DNA from: [Phialemoniopsis] sp. UDSM-2020
Taxonomy: Eukaryota; Ascomycota; Sordariomycetes; Thyridiales; Thyridiaceae
Direction of reading: 5' to 3'
DNA: 64,000 nucleotides
Assembly: GCA_018873225.1 (NCBI GenBank)
Contig: JAEILZ010000005.1
Location: 3,720,001 to 3,784,000, forward strand
Both the position numbers and the translations under genes were made by a program. Shown here in pieces: positions 1 through 10,402 of the stretch (its first letter is position 1; each line of letters starts with the position of its first letter). The notes beneath the pieces were generated by a model. The model was not told the DNA's origin. It worked only from the letters and a program-made list of their open reading frames with translations, and made no database searches.

Positions 1-479
1 GTGATGTACAGACGTGCGCGGGCCACGGGACCAGGAACGGAGAACTCTCTGCGGTACAGATGCTCACCATCAGGTGCAGCAGAGGCTGCTGGCGCCCACG
101 GGGCAGTTATCCGTTTCAATGACCAGTCATCCGGGTGTAGCAAACCAACCTCGAGGTAAGCCGGTGCGCTCCAAGCGGTAACGCTGCCAGCCTGGTCCCA
201 TACCCTCACACGGATGCCAATCCTTTGCCGCGACCGAAGTTCGTGCTCGTGGAAGGGCCATGGAACAAGTGTGTTCAGTGGCGACGCTTGCTTGGCTACA
301 GTGATAACTTTGCTTCCTGAGAACGGGTGGTCCTCAGAAAGCTCGACCTCGTAGCTCAGCTGTTGAAAGCCGGATGGTGCGTCATTGAACCTCCATGACA
401 ACCTTGGCTTGGTCTCTTCGACCCCAAGGGTGTTTGGGGCTCGGTAGTGCTCGAACTGAACGTCAAAGACCGAGACCAT
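1..479 (-). CDS. GH78 alpha-L-rhamnosidase, N-terminal part (cut by left edge)
   Basis: The frame opens at the ATG at 479 on the minus strand and stays open to base 1, giving about 159 residues of a longer protein. The start reads MVSVFDVQFEHY, then PRLSWRF, SYEVELS, RVRVWDQAG and a YRREFSV motif. These are hallmarks of the N-terminal beta-sandwich region of fungal and bacterial GH78 rhamnosidases, which hydrolyse terminal alpha-L-rhamnose from glycosides and pectic side chains. The catalytic (alpha/alpha)6 domain lies outside the window, so activity cannot be judged. No signal peptide is visible, suggesting a cytosolic enzyme. It is divergent from the GH1 gene with 435 bp between the two ATGs. 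The family call is recognition from motifs, not a search. Confidence 0.82.
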   Translation of the reverse strand, partial: MVSVFDVQFEHYRAPNTLGVEETKPRLSWRFNDAPSGFQQLSYEVELSEDHPFSGSKVITVAKQASPLNTLVPWPFHEHELRSRQRIGIRVRVWDQAGSVTAWSAPAYLEVGLLHPDDWSLKRITAPWAPAASAAPDGEHLYRREFSVPGPVARARLYI

Positions 480-914
480 GACTTCCTGGCGATGTTGAAA
501 TGTGTTGTTGAAAAGAGTCGCTAGAAGTAGACAACGACTGAATCGCGGCGCTGAAGTTTGTAGACTGGTAGTAAATATGTCCTAAAATTAACCCGCGGGC
601 ATTTTTGCGCCGATCAATCGGAGCTTGGGTGGAGATTCAGGGCGGGATCGAATGCACCGAGATGGGGCGGGCTTGTTGGGCGGGACCTTGGCTGGTTTCC
701 CGACGTCAAAGCAGCCAAATAGGATGGAGCGGAATGAGAGCTGGTGGATTGTGGTATTGGGAAGAGGGTCCTCCCTTTTTCTCCAACGGACCCTTCAATC
801 TTTCGATAAAATGCACCCAGTCCCAGATCATGAGCGGCCAGTAGATGTGCGATTTCTCTCCTTTCTCCCCCTTTCCCTCCCTCACAGGACTTCGTGACCT
901 GAAACCAATCGACC
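480..914. promoter_or_regulatory. Shared divergent promoter region of GH78 and GH1 genes
   Basis: A 435-bp stretch lies between the two divergent start codons. The 3' part (about 840-890) is rich in C/T tracts, as is usual just before fungal start codons, and belongs to the GH1 side. I see no convincing TATA box and did not identify a specific operator. The arrangement would let one regulator act on both genes. Confidence 0.5.
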
Positions 915-2495
915 ATGGCTTCCGAAGCGGCCATGTTCTCGGCCGGCGACATAGTCGCGTCGAGCGACTACACAGGTGATGATCTGAAGGTCGAGGAACT
1001 TCCCCTACCAGCCGACTTTGCCTGGGGCGCTGCGACGGCAGCATATCAAGTCGAGGGTGCGGTGAGCCAAGACGGAAAGGGGCCCTCAATCTGGGACGTC
1101 TACGCCCACCGCGTGCCGTCACGGACCAATAATGAGAATGGAGATGTTGCGTGCGATCACTACAACCTGATGGCTCAGGACGTCGACTTGATGGCCGAGA
1201 TTGGCCTCGAGGTATACCGCTTCTCCATCGCCTGGAGCCGCATCATCCCGCTTGGTGGGCGCAAGGACCCGATCAATGAGAAGGGTATCGCCTTCTACGA
1301 CGATCTAATCGATCGTCTCCTGGCCCGCGGTATCGAGCCCGTGGTGACGCTATTCCATTGGGATCCGCCACAGGCACTCTACGAGCGCTACGGTAGTGCC
1401 CTCGATACGGCCGAGTTCAGTGCCGACTTTGAGAACTACTCACGCGTCTGCTTCGAAAGGTTCGGTGACCGGGTTAGGAAATGGGTCACGTTCAACGAGC
1501 CGTACATCCACTCGATCTTCGCACACCTCAACGGCACTCTTGCACCAGGCCACTGTCGTGGAGCCGGGACAGACACCAAGCACGAGCCCTGGCGCGTCGG
1601 CCACACTCTGATAATATCACATGCCAAGGCGGTCGAGTTGTACGCAAAGGATTTCCAGCCAAAGCAACGGGGCGAGATCTCCATCGTGCTGAACGGGCAC
1701 TTCTACGAGCCGTACGATGCCAACAAGCAGGCAGATATTGACGCCGCTGAGCGTCGGATGGTCTTCTACATCGGCTGGTTCGGCGACCCGGTCTTTCTAG
1801 GCAAAGACTACCCAGCCGAGATGCGACAATATCTAGGCAGTCGCCTGCCTGAGTTCACCGCTGAGGAGCGAAATCTCATCCAGCGAACGGCGCACATCAA
1901 TGCCTTTTACGGCATGAATCACTACTCTACCAAGTACGCGCGACAATTGACAGACCCTCCGGCTGATGATGACTGGACAAGCAATATCGAGGAGTCGGCG
2001 GTGAATAGTGAGGGGAAGGAGATTGGGCCGATGTCCGGCGTGGCGTGGTTGCGGATGGCCCCAACTGGGTTCCGCAAGCTGCTCAACTGGGTGTGGAAAC
2101 GGTATCGGCTACCTGTCATCATCACAGAGAACGGGTGCCCCTTGACGGAGGACACGGATGTCGAGAAGGCAAAGGAAGACAAGTACCGAAAACAGTACTT
2201 TGGTACGTATCTCGACGCCATCTCGCGGGCCATCTACGAGGATGGAGTCAAAGTCACAGGCTACTACGCGTGGACACTGATGGACAATTTCGGTAGGTGT
2301 TCCTCTCATGTGATCAGATCTTCGAAGACCACGAGAACTAACCCTTATCTGCGAACAGAGTGGTCTGCCGGATTCGGACCTCGATTTGGTATCGTCCACA
2401 CAGACTTCAAGACCTTAAAACGAACACCCAAGGGCTCTGCCAAATACCTAAAGGACACATTCAAGAGGAGGAGAAGGAATAGAGCATCGATCTGA
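915..2495 (+). CDS. GH1 beta-glucosidase (intracellular)
   Basis: Two exons: 915-2292 and 2359-2495, giving 504 residues, the usual size of a one-domain GH1 enzyme. It hydrolyses beta-D-glucosides such as cellobiose or aryl glucosides. Visible landmarks are FAWGAATAAYQVEG near the N-terminus, the acid/base glutamate E195 in TFNEP, and the nucleophile E405 in ITENG. The intron (2293-2358, 66 nt) is a multiple of three and has no stop, so an unspliced reading stays open with 22 extra residues. Splicing restores the family motif MDNFEW (GAG rebuilt from G plus AG). There is no signal peptide. The first ATG has an in-frame alternative at codon 7. The neighbouring divergent rhamnosidase suggests joint processing of rhamnosyl-glucosides such as rutinosides (inference). 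Confidence 0.93.
   Translation: MASEAAMFSAGDIVASSDYTGDDLKVEELPLPADFAWGAATAAYQVEGAVSQDGKGPSIWDVYAHRVPSRTNNENGDVACDHYNLMAQDVDLMAEIGLEVYRFSIAWSRIIPLGGRKDPINEKGIAFYDDLIDRLLARGIEPVVTLFHWDPPQALYERYGSALDTAEFSADFENYSRVCFERFGDRVRKWVTFNEPYIHSIFAHLNGTLAPGHCRGAGTDTKHEPWRVGHTLIISHAKAVELYAKDFQPKQRGEISIVLNGHFYEPYDANKQADIDAAERRMVFYIGWFGDPVFLGKDYPAEMRQYLGSRLPEFTAEERNLIQRTAHINAFYGMNHYSTKYARQLTDPPADDDWTSNIEESAVNSEGKEIGPMSGVAWLRMAPTGFRKLLNWVWKRYRLPVIITENGCPLTEDTDVEKAKEDKYRKQYFGTYLDAISRAIYEDGVKVTGYYAWTLMDNFGRCSSHVIRSSKTTRTNPYLRTEWSAGFGPRFGIVHTDFKTLKRTPKGSAKYLKDTFKRRRRNRASI
2293..2358 (+). other. Stop-free 66-nt intron in GH1 gene
   Basis: The donor is GTAGGT and the acceptor is ACAG. The length is divisible by three with no in-frame stop. 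Removal rebuilds the conserved DNFEW block beside the active site; retention would insert 22 residues there. Confidence 0.85.
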
Positions 2496-3277
2496 CACTG
2501 CCAATCTAAACCTGCCTCTCTTTTTAGACCGATAGAAGACAATAAAAGCCTTAGATAATCTGGTCCCGAGAAGCTTGTCTTTCCTGCCACTTCACAGGGT
2601 AGTCTGCTACGGATGAAATCAGGGGTGTACCGCGACTCGGCACCGCGGTCACGAACATTGCTTTCGTTAGGGGCGTGCTCAATAGCTTGGGTCTTCGGCG
2701 AAATGGAGACCGACATTTCAACATTTTTAAGGTCGAAGTCATGAAGATTTATCGTCATGTGGACATTCCAGAACCCATGGGATCTAGATCTGGACTGTCG
2801 AGGCCCACATGGTGGATCGTCTACGTTGTCGGGATTGGAGTCGGGAAACCCCTCGCCCCAGGCCACTACGCTGCCCTAGTTTCCCCATTACGAGGTTAAG
2901 TGTCACATAGGTCCAGAGCGCTCCACGCTTTGAATATAGAACGCCGAGGATGTGGGAACTCCGGGCTTGCCCCGGCAAGGTTTCTCCCGTCAAGTTTAGC
3001 TACGACTTCTTCGAAATGCGAGACTCACCGCCCCCATCATAGACCGGACAGGCTTGGCTCGTTTCGTAGATGTGATCGTCTTATGAGACGCACTTGCTAA
3101 AGACAAGGCAATCTTATCGACATTTAGGCAAGTTTTGGAGAGGCAAGCAGGGCGTAACATTCCCCTCAAGATTGATTAAGGAAAGCCATCTGAACTGGCA
3201 CTTTATAATTCTTCATCAACTGTCGCTCAGTGACTCAACGCACCAACAGACCAAGTTAACATGCCACCCCTTGCAAC
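2496..3277. other. Intergenic, convergent 3' ends
   Basis: This 782-bp spacer lies between the convergent GH1 and WSC-protein genes. Only short unsupported open frames are present. No RNA gene, repeat or other feature was recognised. Confidence 0.6.
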
Positions 3278-6200
3278 CTAGATTATGACTAGAGTTCCAC
3301 CGAGAAGCAAGAGTCGGAGAACGCGTGAAGGGGATAAGGACCTTGGCCCCATAGCAACAACGACAGTCGGGGCTGGTGTCGAAGAAGGCTTTTCTGGTCG
3401 GCCATTAGGGTTCTGCGTGCTGCCACCGCCGGTCCCTCCATTGCCAGCTTGACCAGTACTCCCTCCAGGCCCCCCATTCTCCCCAGTATTGCCACCTGTC
3501 TCACCTCCTCCGTCTGATCCAGGTCCACCAGACGGATTTTCGGACGCATTCTCACCTCCGCCAATCCCACTGCTTCCTGCATCTCCGCTCGGCCCAGGGG
3601 CAACAACCCCTCCTGCACTAGGACGTAGACTCTCGGGTTCGGGCTGAACGAAGACGAGGCCACCCTCACACTCGGTGCATGCTTGCGGGGTATAGATAAC
3701 CACACCATAGGGCACGGGCCCTAGAAAGGGGACAGGTCTGTACACCACTAGGCCCGAGCATGCCTCGCTACGACATGCCGCGAGCATGTAGGCCCAACCT
3801 CCGAGACATGAAGCACAAGGCTGTAATAGAAAGACCCACTCCGCTGAGCTTAGGGTTCCAACATACGCCTCAAAGATGTACCACTTGCTGCAGTAGTCCT
3901 CGACACACTCGAAAGGCACCGGATATGCAGTAGCGGTAGCCGTGACAGTGACTACGGCCGTCACATCCGAGGTGGCTGTCCGCGTTTGCTCATTGGTTGT
4001 TGCCCGTGTCGGAGTGCTCCCGGAAGATGGATAGGAGGTGATGTTTGGTGGGAGTTTGGCTTTGTTTACATAGACCGACAGGAGAACATTATCGGGGACC
4101 GCTTGCCGTTTGACCCTGCTGGAAGGCCGTACGCCACCGCAGTGCTGCGAGGGGTTACCGGGACAGGGGATGCTGCATAGACCGCCCGGGGCCTGGACGG
4201 CATCATCGAAAGTTTCGGCGCAATAGCAGTCACTGTCTCATGGTTAGATACCGGAGGGGTCAAGTCAAGATGACTGAGAGCGGACTCACGTTGTGTAGAC
4301 GCCTGCATATACACTTCCAGAGCAGTTGGTCACACAGGTGTCCAAGTCCATGGATGGACTGGAAGAGATCAAGCTGAACTCGGTATAGCTTTCACCCGAT
4401 CCTGCACAGGCAAAGAAGCTGAACTCGCCGATCTCCTCGGGCAGGGGCCCATCTGTCGATGTCGGAGACGGTGTTGATGTAGCTGATGAAGGCGGTGGTG
4501 GGCCTGTCCCTGTACTTCTTGGGGGATCACTGGAGGGTATGTCAGGCAAAGTAGTGGCTGGCGAATCATCAGTTTTGTCTGTGGGTGGTGGAGAAGTGGT
4601 ATTGATAGTAGTCGATGACGAGCTATGCGTTGCCGACGAGGTTGCCGATGACGAGCTAGTCGGTTCCTCCGTTGTAGTAGTAGAAGACGTCCGGGTCGTC
4701 GTTGAGGAGATACTTGGCGTCGTAACCATGGTTGGGCTGGGCGTGGTAGGTTCGACATTCGGCTTAGGCTTGCAAATTCCGGAGGCTTCATCTGCCACCC
4801 CGTGCAAGCAAAGGCAAGACTCCGAGCAGAGGTCACCCGGGGTTCCGTTCAGACTGCCGTGGTCGCACTGTTCACCCCGGTCGGGCTGATACACATTGTT
4901 ACCACAAGCAGGCTCAGTGAGACAAGTCCCAAGAGTGGCATCGTCAACGCCGTGAATGCAGTAACAGGACTCCGAGCAAAGATCGCCTAGAGCGCCGTTG
5001 AGAGCGCCATGGTCACACTGTTCACCACGATCCGGCTGATAGACATTGTTACCGCAGGGAGGTTCGGTAAGACACGTGCCGAGAGTCGCATCGTCAACTC
5101 CGTGGACACACTTGCAGAGTTCTGAGCAGAAGTCGCCCGGCGGGTCGCACTGCTCTTCAAGATGTGGCTCGTACGCTCCGTTCCCGCAATGAGGTTCCGG
5201 CTTGCAGCTGCTGGTACCTGCATCGAAACCAAAGGCGCACTCACATTCTTCAGTGCAGATGCCGTGGAGCGCACCGTTGTCTAATCCTTCGTCACAGACC
5301 TCCTGGCCGTTGATGATGCCGTCGCCACATCTGGGAGGGTTGCAGGCCTGGGTCGCCGTGTCGAAGTCTGTGACACACTGGCAGTCTTTAGAGCAGACAT
5401 TTCTGCTCTGTCCGTTGTTGGCCCCATTATCACACTGCTCTCCCTCTAAGAAGTCAGTGTAGCCGTCTCCGCAGAATGGTGCTTCCCGACAGCTTGTACC
5501 ATCTGAAGCCAGTCCGTGGCGACATTGGCATGTAGATGAACAGAGACTGTCGACGGCACCGTTCTCAGCAAGGCCATAGTCACATTGCTCTGAAGGGGGG
5601 TCAACCTGTCCATTTCCACACTGTGGCAGCGGCAGACAAGCATGAGTTGTGGTGTCCACCCCGGCGACACATTTGCAGTCCTTTGAACACTCGTTTGTGA
5701 TAGCGCCATTTCCGACCCCGTTATCACACTCCTCGCCGTGCTCTATCTTCGAGTTGCTGCAGACAGGAACTGGGAGACAGGTGCTGATGCTGGTGTCGAA
5801 GCCATAGCGGCATAGGCATTCCGAATCACACAAAATGCCTCCATCGCACTGCTCCCCCATTTCGGTTTTCTGGTTCCCGCACACAGGCTTAGGATTGCAA
5901 GTTGCTGTGCTATTGTCGTAGCCCCAGGCACAGGTGCAGTCTATCTTGCAGATGCTGTCGGGGCCACCGTTTCCGGCTGGATCATCGCAGAGCTCGTTGG
6001 GATCCCTTCGGCCATCACCACAAAAGGGAGCACCCCAACAGGTGCCGGGCTGTTTCAGTCCATAGACACAGGTACAGTTCGATCGGCATAGATCTCCTAC
6101 TTTTCCTGTGTTTGCTCCGTTGTCACACTCCTCGCCTAAGGTTGACTGGATCGAGCCATCTCCGCAGGTAGCATCTTTTGTGATGATGTATGGCACTCCG

Positions 6201-6986
6201 CTGGAACCGTCCGGAAAGGACATAGACCCAGTACCGGTGAGATCTTTGGCGATGGAGACGGCGGTGAAGTCAGGGGGATATACGAGGACTTCGCGAACGC
6301 TGCAGTTCCAGTCTACCACATCAGCGTCCAGTATCATGCCTATCATGACAGGAGACGAGGGTTGCACGACGTGAGCTTTGTTGTAGCACGTGGTCCCTGT
6401 GGCTCCTGTGCCATAAGCATAGAAGTTGCCGATACCCTTGAGGGCGTTGATCTGCACCGGCTGTGTCTCTTTCTCATACCAGCAGGACAGCGCGATGTAG
6501 AGTCCGGTAGACGGCGCCGCGAAGGCGTAGTTTGTACCCCTGGTGATGAGGTTTGCCACGCCCCATTGAATGGGCTTGTACCCCGAAGTTGTGGTCCCGA
6601 TGATGACGATGTTGCCTTTGACCGCCGGTCCCCACTTGGCTGATGTCTCGGTGATGACCGCAAGATCTGATGCGGCGTTGCGACTGCAACCGGTTTTCGG
6701 GTCGGTAGGTGCGATGACGATGGCTGCATAGCTGGAGAAGTCGGCCTGGCTCATTGCTCGCCATTCTGCTGGACTCTTAGAGATTCCTGGAAATAGATTG
6801 CTTTGATTAGTTGCGGATGCTCCTCATTTATCTTAACGGCCGAACTTGCTTACTTTCATAATAGTTGGGATTGATTGAATCATATTCGGCACCGCCCAGC
6901 CCATTTAAGAATAGCACTTTTGGCTTCTGAGCCTCCACGGCGCCGGTCAGCCAAGCCGCCACAGAGGCAAGAAGGGCAGCTCGCAT
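3278..6986 (-). CDS. Secreted, probably GPI-anchored protein: novel N-domain, ten Cys-rich repeats, WSC domain
   Basis: Three exons on the minus strand: 6986-6854, 6786-4290 and 4232-3278, giving 1,194 residues. The first exon, identified by hand, encodes a signal peptide (MRAALLASVAAWLTGAVEA). Residues 20 to about 250 form a domain I do not recognise. From residue 252 there are ten units of about 46 residues of the type CGDG/CGNG...EQCD.G..NG...C...C.C..G.D..T..C, resembling the myxobacterial-type disulfide repeat (DUF4215-like). A Ser/Thr/Pro-rich linker follows, then a WSC domain (about residues 828-910) split by the second intron and ending in CSIPCPGNPSQHCGG. WSC domains are linked to wall-stress sensing and beta-glucan binding. 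The tail is Gly/Ser-rich and ends in a hydrophobic run (LRLLLLGGTLVII), which fits GPI attachment. A role at the cell wall is inferred. Confidence 0.85.
4775..6166 (-). repeat. Ten tandem cysteine-rich coding repeats
   Basis: Ten units of about 139 bp lie within the second exon of the WSC-domain gene. Each encodes about eight cysteines in the same order. Units 9 and 10 (about 4775-5056) are nearly identical, sharing CGNNVYQPDRGEQCDHG, so they duplicated most recently. The older units have diverged. Confidence 0.88.
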
Positions 6987-8991
6987 CGTGCTGGAATTAA
7001 GTAAGATAGGACTCGGTTGTTACGCTCGGACAGTTTGCGAACACTGGTAACAGCGGCTGAGCATCGTGATCTTGCCTCGTCAAGCTGCTCAGAGGTCTAG
7101 GCATTGTCGCGAATATGAACATTTCGATCGTACAAATCTTCCAAACAGTCTATGATCCTTACCTACACTTTCTGAATCTTGGAGAATTATGAATATTTAC
7201 ACTAGACTCCTGAAATGGTCAAGAGTTGACTCAGCCAAGAGTCTAAGTAGCGCCACAGCTTGATCTGGGGTTCAGCATGGTCCCCGGTTCTTAGGTGCCA
7301 AAAAACCTAGACCGTGTCGACACTATGCCAGAGAGATGCCGACTTTTCCGGAGCAAGTCAAAACATTCAGGATTCACCGGCTCATCATGATCGAGGAACA
7401 CATCATCGAGCTCCAAGTGTTCCCTACGAGCTCAGACACATGTTTTGTCGTTCGATCGGAATGCGTTGAATTGAATTGTGAGCGTGTGATAGAAGAGAGA
7501 CTTCTCCCATCTGGATACCTTCGCCTGGTCATTATACTTATTGCACGGTCAAGTACCTGAGCCACTGTTGGTTATGATTGTCCCATCATGAAGTATCGAA
7601 AAGAGAGCGCATAGTATCGAGACCAGAACTAATCGCCTCTAATCATAGCTAGTTGCTACAAAAGATCAGGCCGTCGACCCTCGAGGTGATAGACATGACT
7701 CTATTCTCAGGGAGGCACCGGGCAATGCCTACCATCAAGATGACTTAACTTGAAAGCATATATGTGCAGGCCCTTTGGGCATCTACAACAAACAATAGCA
7801 TCGTCTTTCTTTCGCCACAATAAGCCGCCCATCTAATAAACGTGAGACATGAACCTCGGTGAACGGCGACTACCTGCGACATGTGTCGGGAAAGCTAGGC
7901 TCAAATGATCCTTTCGGCTGCACAAGCCCAGCCATTTGTGTCCGAGGCACCCGGGTTTCGTACCCAGTCAACAGTCTGCGAGCCTGAAGTCGGACCACTT
8001 TTGGGCCTGGCCCAAGCCTCGTTCACCTATTGCCAAGGCTGCCACACAGCTGGATCCTTGGGTTGTCTTCGTTTACGAGGTGAAAATTAGCACTTGTCTC
8101 ATTCGCTTACCGTTTGTGGTCTGACACGAGGCCTCCCAGCGCTTTGTTTCCTGTCTTAGGTGGTATTGTGCTGATTCGTTGTGCTGAGCTCGATGTCTCA
8201 CCATATCAAGCCATGCGAGCTGCCACGCAATGCATGTCCAATGGCATGCAGGAATAGCCGGTCTCCCCTCTGTGAGCTCAGCTGAACCTCCCGACAATGA
8301 AGTCCCCCAGATTTCAGTTTTGGTTTTAATGATTACTAACGATAGCAATCCATTATGCTCCTCGAAGTTGTTCTTGGAGGAATCCCTCGCCCATATGTTG
8401 ACTCGGCCGAAATGACTCGGCCGAAACAGATTTTTCTCTTACGTGTACTTTTCGTGTTTACTATTCCCCGGATCAGGACTCCAATCAGTCATTCTCATGT
8501 ACTTGCAATCTTGTATCGTATATACTACTATATGGACAGTCTGGAGACCTTTGGCCAGGATGACTTTGCGTGTGGCAGCGTTTGACCTTTTCACATCTAC
8601 GAAACTAAGAACCAAACATGCCGATTTCCTCACTTGCAGTATCAACAACGCGGTCGCAAGCAAGGTTCAGGACGATATATCTGGTTGTATGAAGTTGTCA
8701 TGAGTTGGCGGCTCTACCTATATAATAGATCTCACAGAGCAGACGACCATCAAGGAACAAAGTGTCGCCTGCGGTTATGTAACATACGCTTTGGATGGCA
8801 TTAATTACTAAGCTTTGAGCGATGTGCAAGGATTGATGCTGTTAGTGCTGATGCGTAGGATCGCGACCCGCCTTTGTAGTTGGGGGTTCATTTTGGCGTT
8901 ATATGCTTATTTCCTCGCAAGCCATCACGGCGCTCTCCTTCCCATCTTGCTTTTGTCCAATTGTCCCAATCTTGAGGTCATCTACATCATC
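6987..8991. other. Long intergenic region before the SDR gene
   Basis: About 2 kb lies between the divergent WSC-protein and SDR starts. No gene could be supported. A TATA-like TATATAAT sits at 8719-8726. Short upstream frames begin at 8777 (ATG-TAA) and about 8794. An ATG at 8836 is in frame with the SDR start at 8992. Nothing else was recognised. Confidence 0.55.
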
Positions 8992-10221
8992 ATGTCCGGA
9001 AGTGAAGGCACAGTACTGATTACCGGTGCAAATGGTGGCATCGGCAGCACCATGGCGGCGCAGATCGCAACCGATCCCAAACTCTCCAGCTACACCGGCC
9101 TGTACACCGTGCGCGACCTGGCACGCGTGCCCGGCCTCGCGGCTACCCTCGCAAATAGCAACGACCATCGATACGAGACCCCGATTCTGGACCTGACAAA
9201 GCTCGACAGCGTACGCCAATTTGCTCGGGACGTCAATGTAAGTCAAAGGAGGGTCACTCTCTGAGGCGAATCTTGGCCCAATCGCCCCCGAAAAACAACA
9301 GAGCACTCATAACTTTTGTATCGTAGAGCCGGGTCACTGCTGGCGAGATCCCCCGTATTCGCACCCTCATATTGAACGCCGGCTTCCAAGATTTCGGCCA
9401 GCAACGGTTCACCGAAGATGGGTTCGACACTGTCTTTGCCACCAACTATCTGGGCCACTGGCTGCTGGTCATGCTATTACTCCAGAGCATGGACAGGAAG
9501 AATGGGCGTATCGTGCTAGTTGGGAGCCAGAGTCACAAGTAGGTGTTTCCACCCACAAGTGCGGTCATAAAGAGCGGATCAGTCTTGATGCTAGCGACGG
9601 CACGTGAGACCAGGGACTCATGCTAATTCGCGATATCACAGTCCGTACGATCCCAGAAACAAAGCTACAGGCGCCTTCGATGACCCGAAGTACAAGACAA
9701 TCATTTCCAACGCCGCAAGCTTCGAAGCGATTGCAAGAGGCACATTCAGTTCGGCTGCCGAGGACCCGACATGGCGGGCTGGCTTCCGGAGATACGGCGC
9801 GTCCAAGTTCCTGGGATTTATGATGCAACACGAACTACAAGCACGACTAGATAAGGAAGATGAGCTGAGAAACATTGCCGTCGTCGGTGTCGACCCGGGG
9901 ACTATAAGCACTAATCATCAGCGTCTGGCGCCGTTTTGGATTCGTGTGGTCCTGTTCTCCATCATCTACCCGATCATACTCTTCTTCTACCCTAATGGGC
10001 CGATCAACTCGGTCGGTCGCGGGGCGCGGGACATCTTGAGAGCGGGCGTCGCTACGGATGACGAGGCCGAGCCGCCGCGGGACAAGTACTTCTTCGGTAC
10101 AGAGCCGTTTCCCACTGCTGAGGAATCGATGGATCCGGCGAAGAGAAAGATAGTGTGGAGTGAGACAGCCAAACTCGTTGGTCTAAAGGGTGGCGAGACT
10201 ATCCTCGCTGACTGGCAATAA
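8992..10221 (+). CDS. Short-chain dehydrogenase/reductase (SDR)
   Basis: Three exons: 8992-9237, 9327-9538 and 9642-10221, giving 345 residues. This is an NAD(P)-dependent oxidoreductase of the Rossmann type. TGANGGIG (residues 11-18) is the cofactor loop, LNAG (about 98-101) the structural motif, and YGASK (Y204, K208) the catalytic pair. The C-terminal third has a hydrophobic stretch (about residues 250-275) that may associate with membranes, as in retinol-dehydrogenase-like fungal SDRs. The substrate is unknown. I chose the ATG at 8992 because it places the cofactor motif at the usual distance from the N-terminus. An in-frame ATG at 8836 would add 52 mostly hydrophobic residues. The gene is convergent with the Zn2Cys6 factor, with only 181 bp between stop codons. 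Confidence 0.88.
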
Positions 10222-10402
10222 CCATACTTCAAGGCAGTTTTGGTTTGAAAGACTGATCACCGTCTCTATACCCATGCGACAGTTCTGCGATTAAATCTCT
10301 GCCTGTATTCCCCTGGCGGGCAACAGTTATGTATTGAGGGACTAACTCTAGCACCATGCTCATAAACCAAGCCTTTCAAATAACGCTGCTCATTGGTGTT
10401 CT

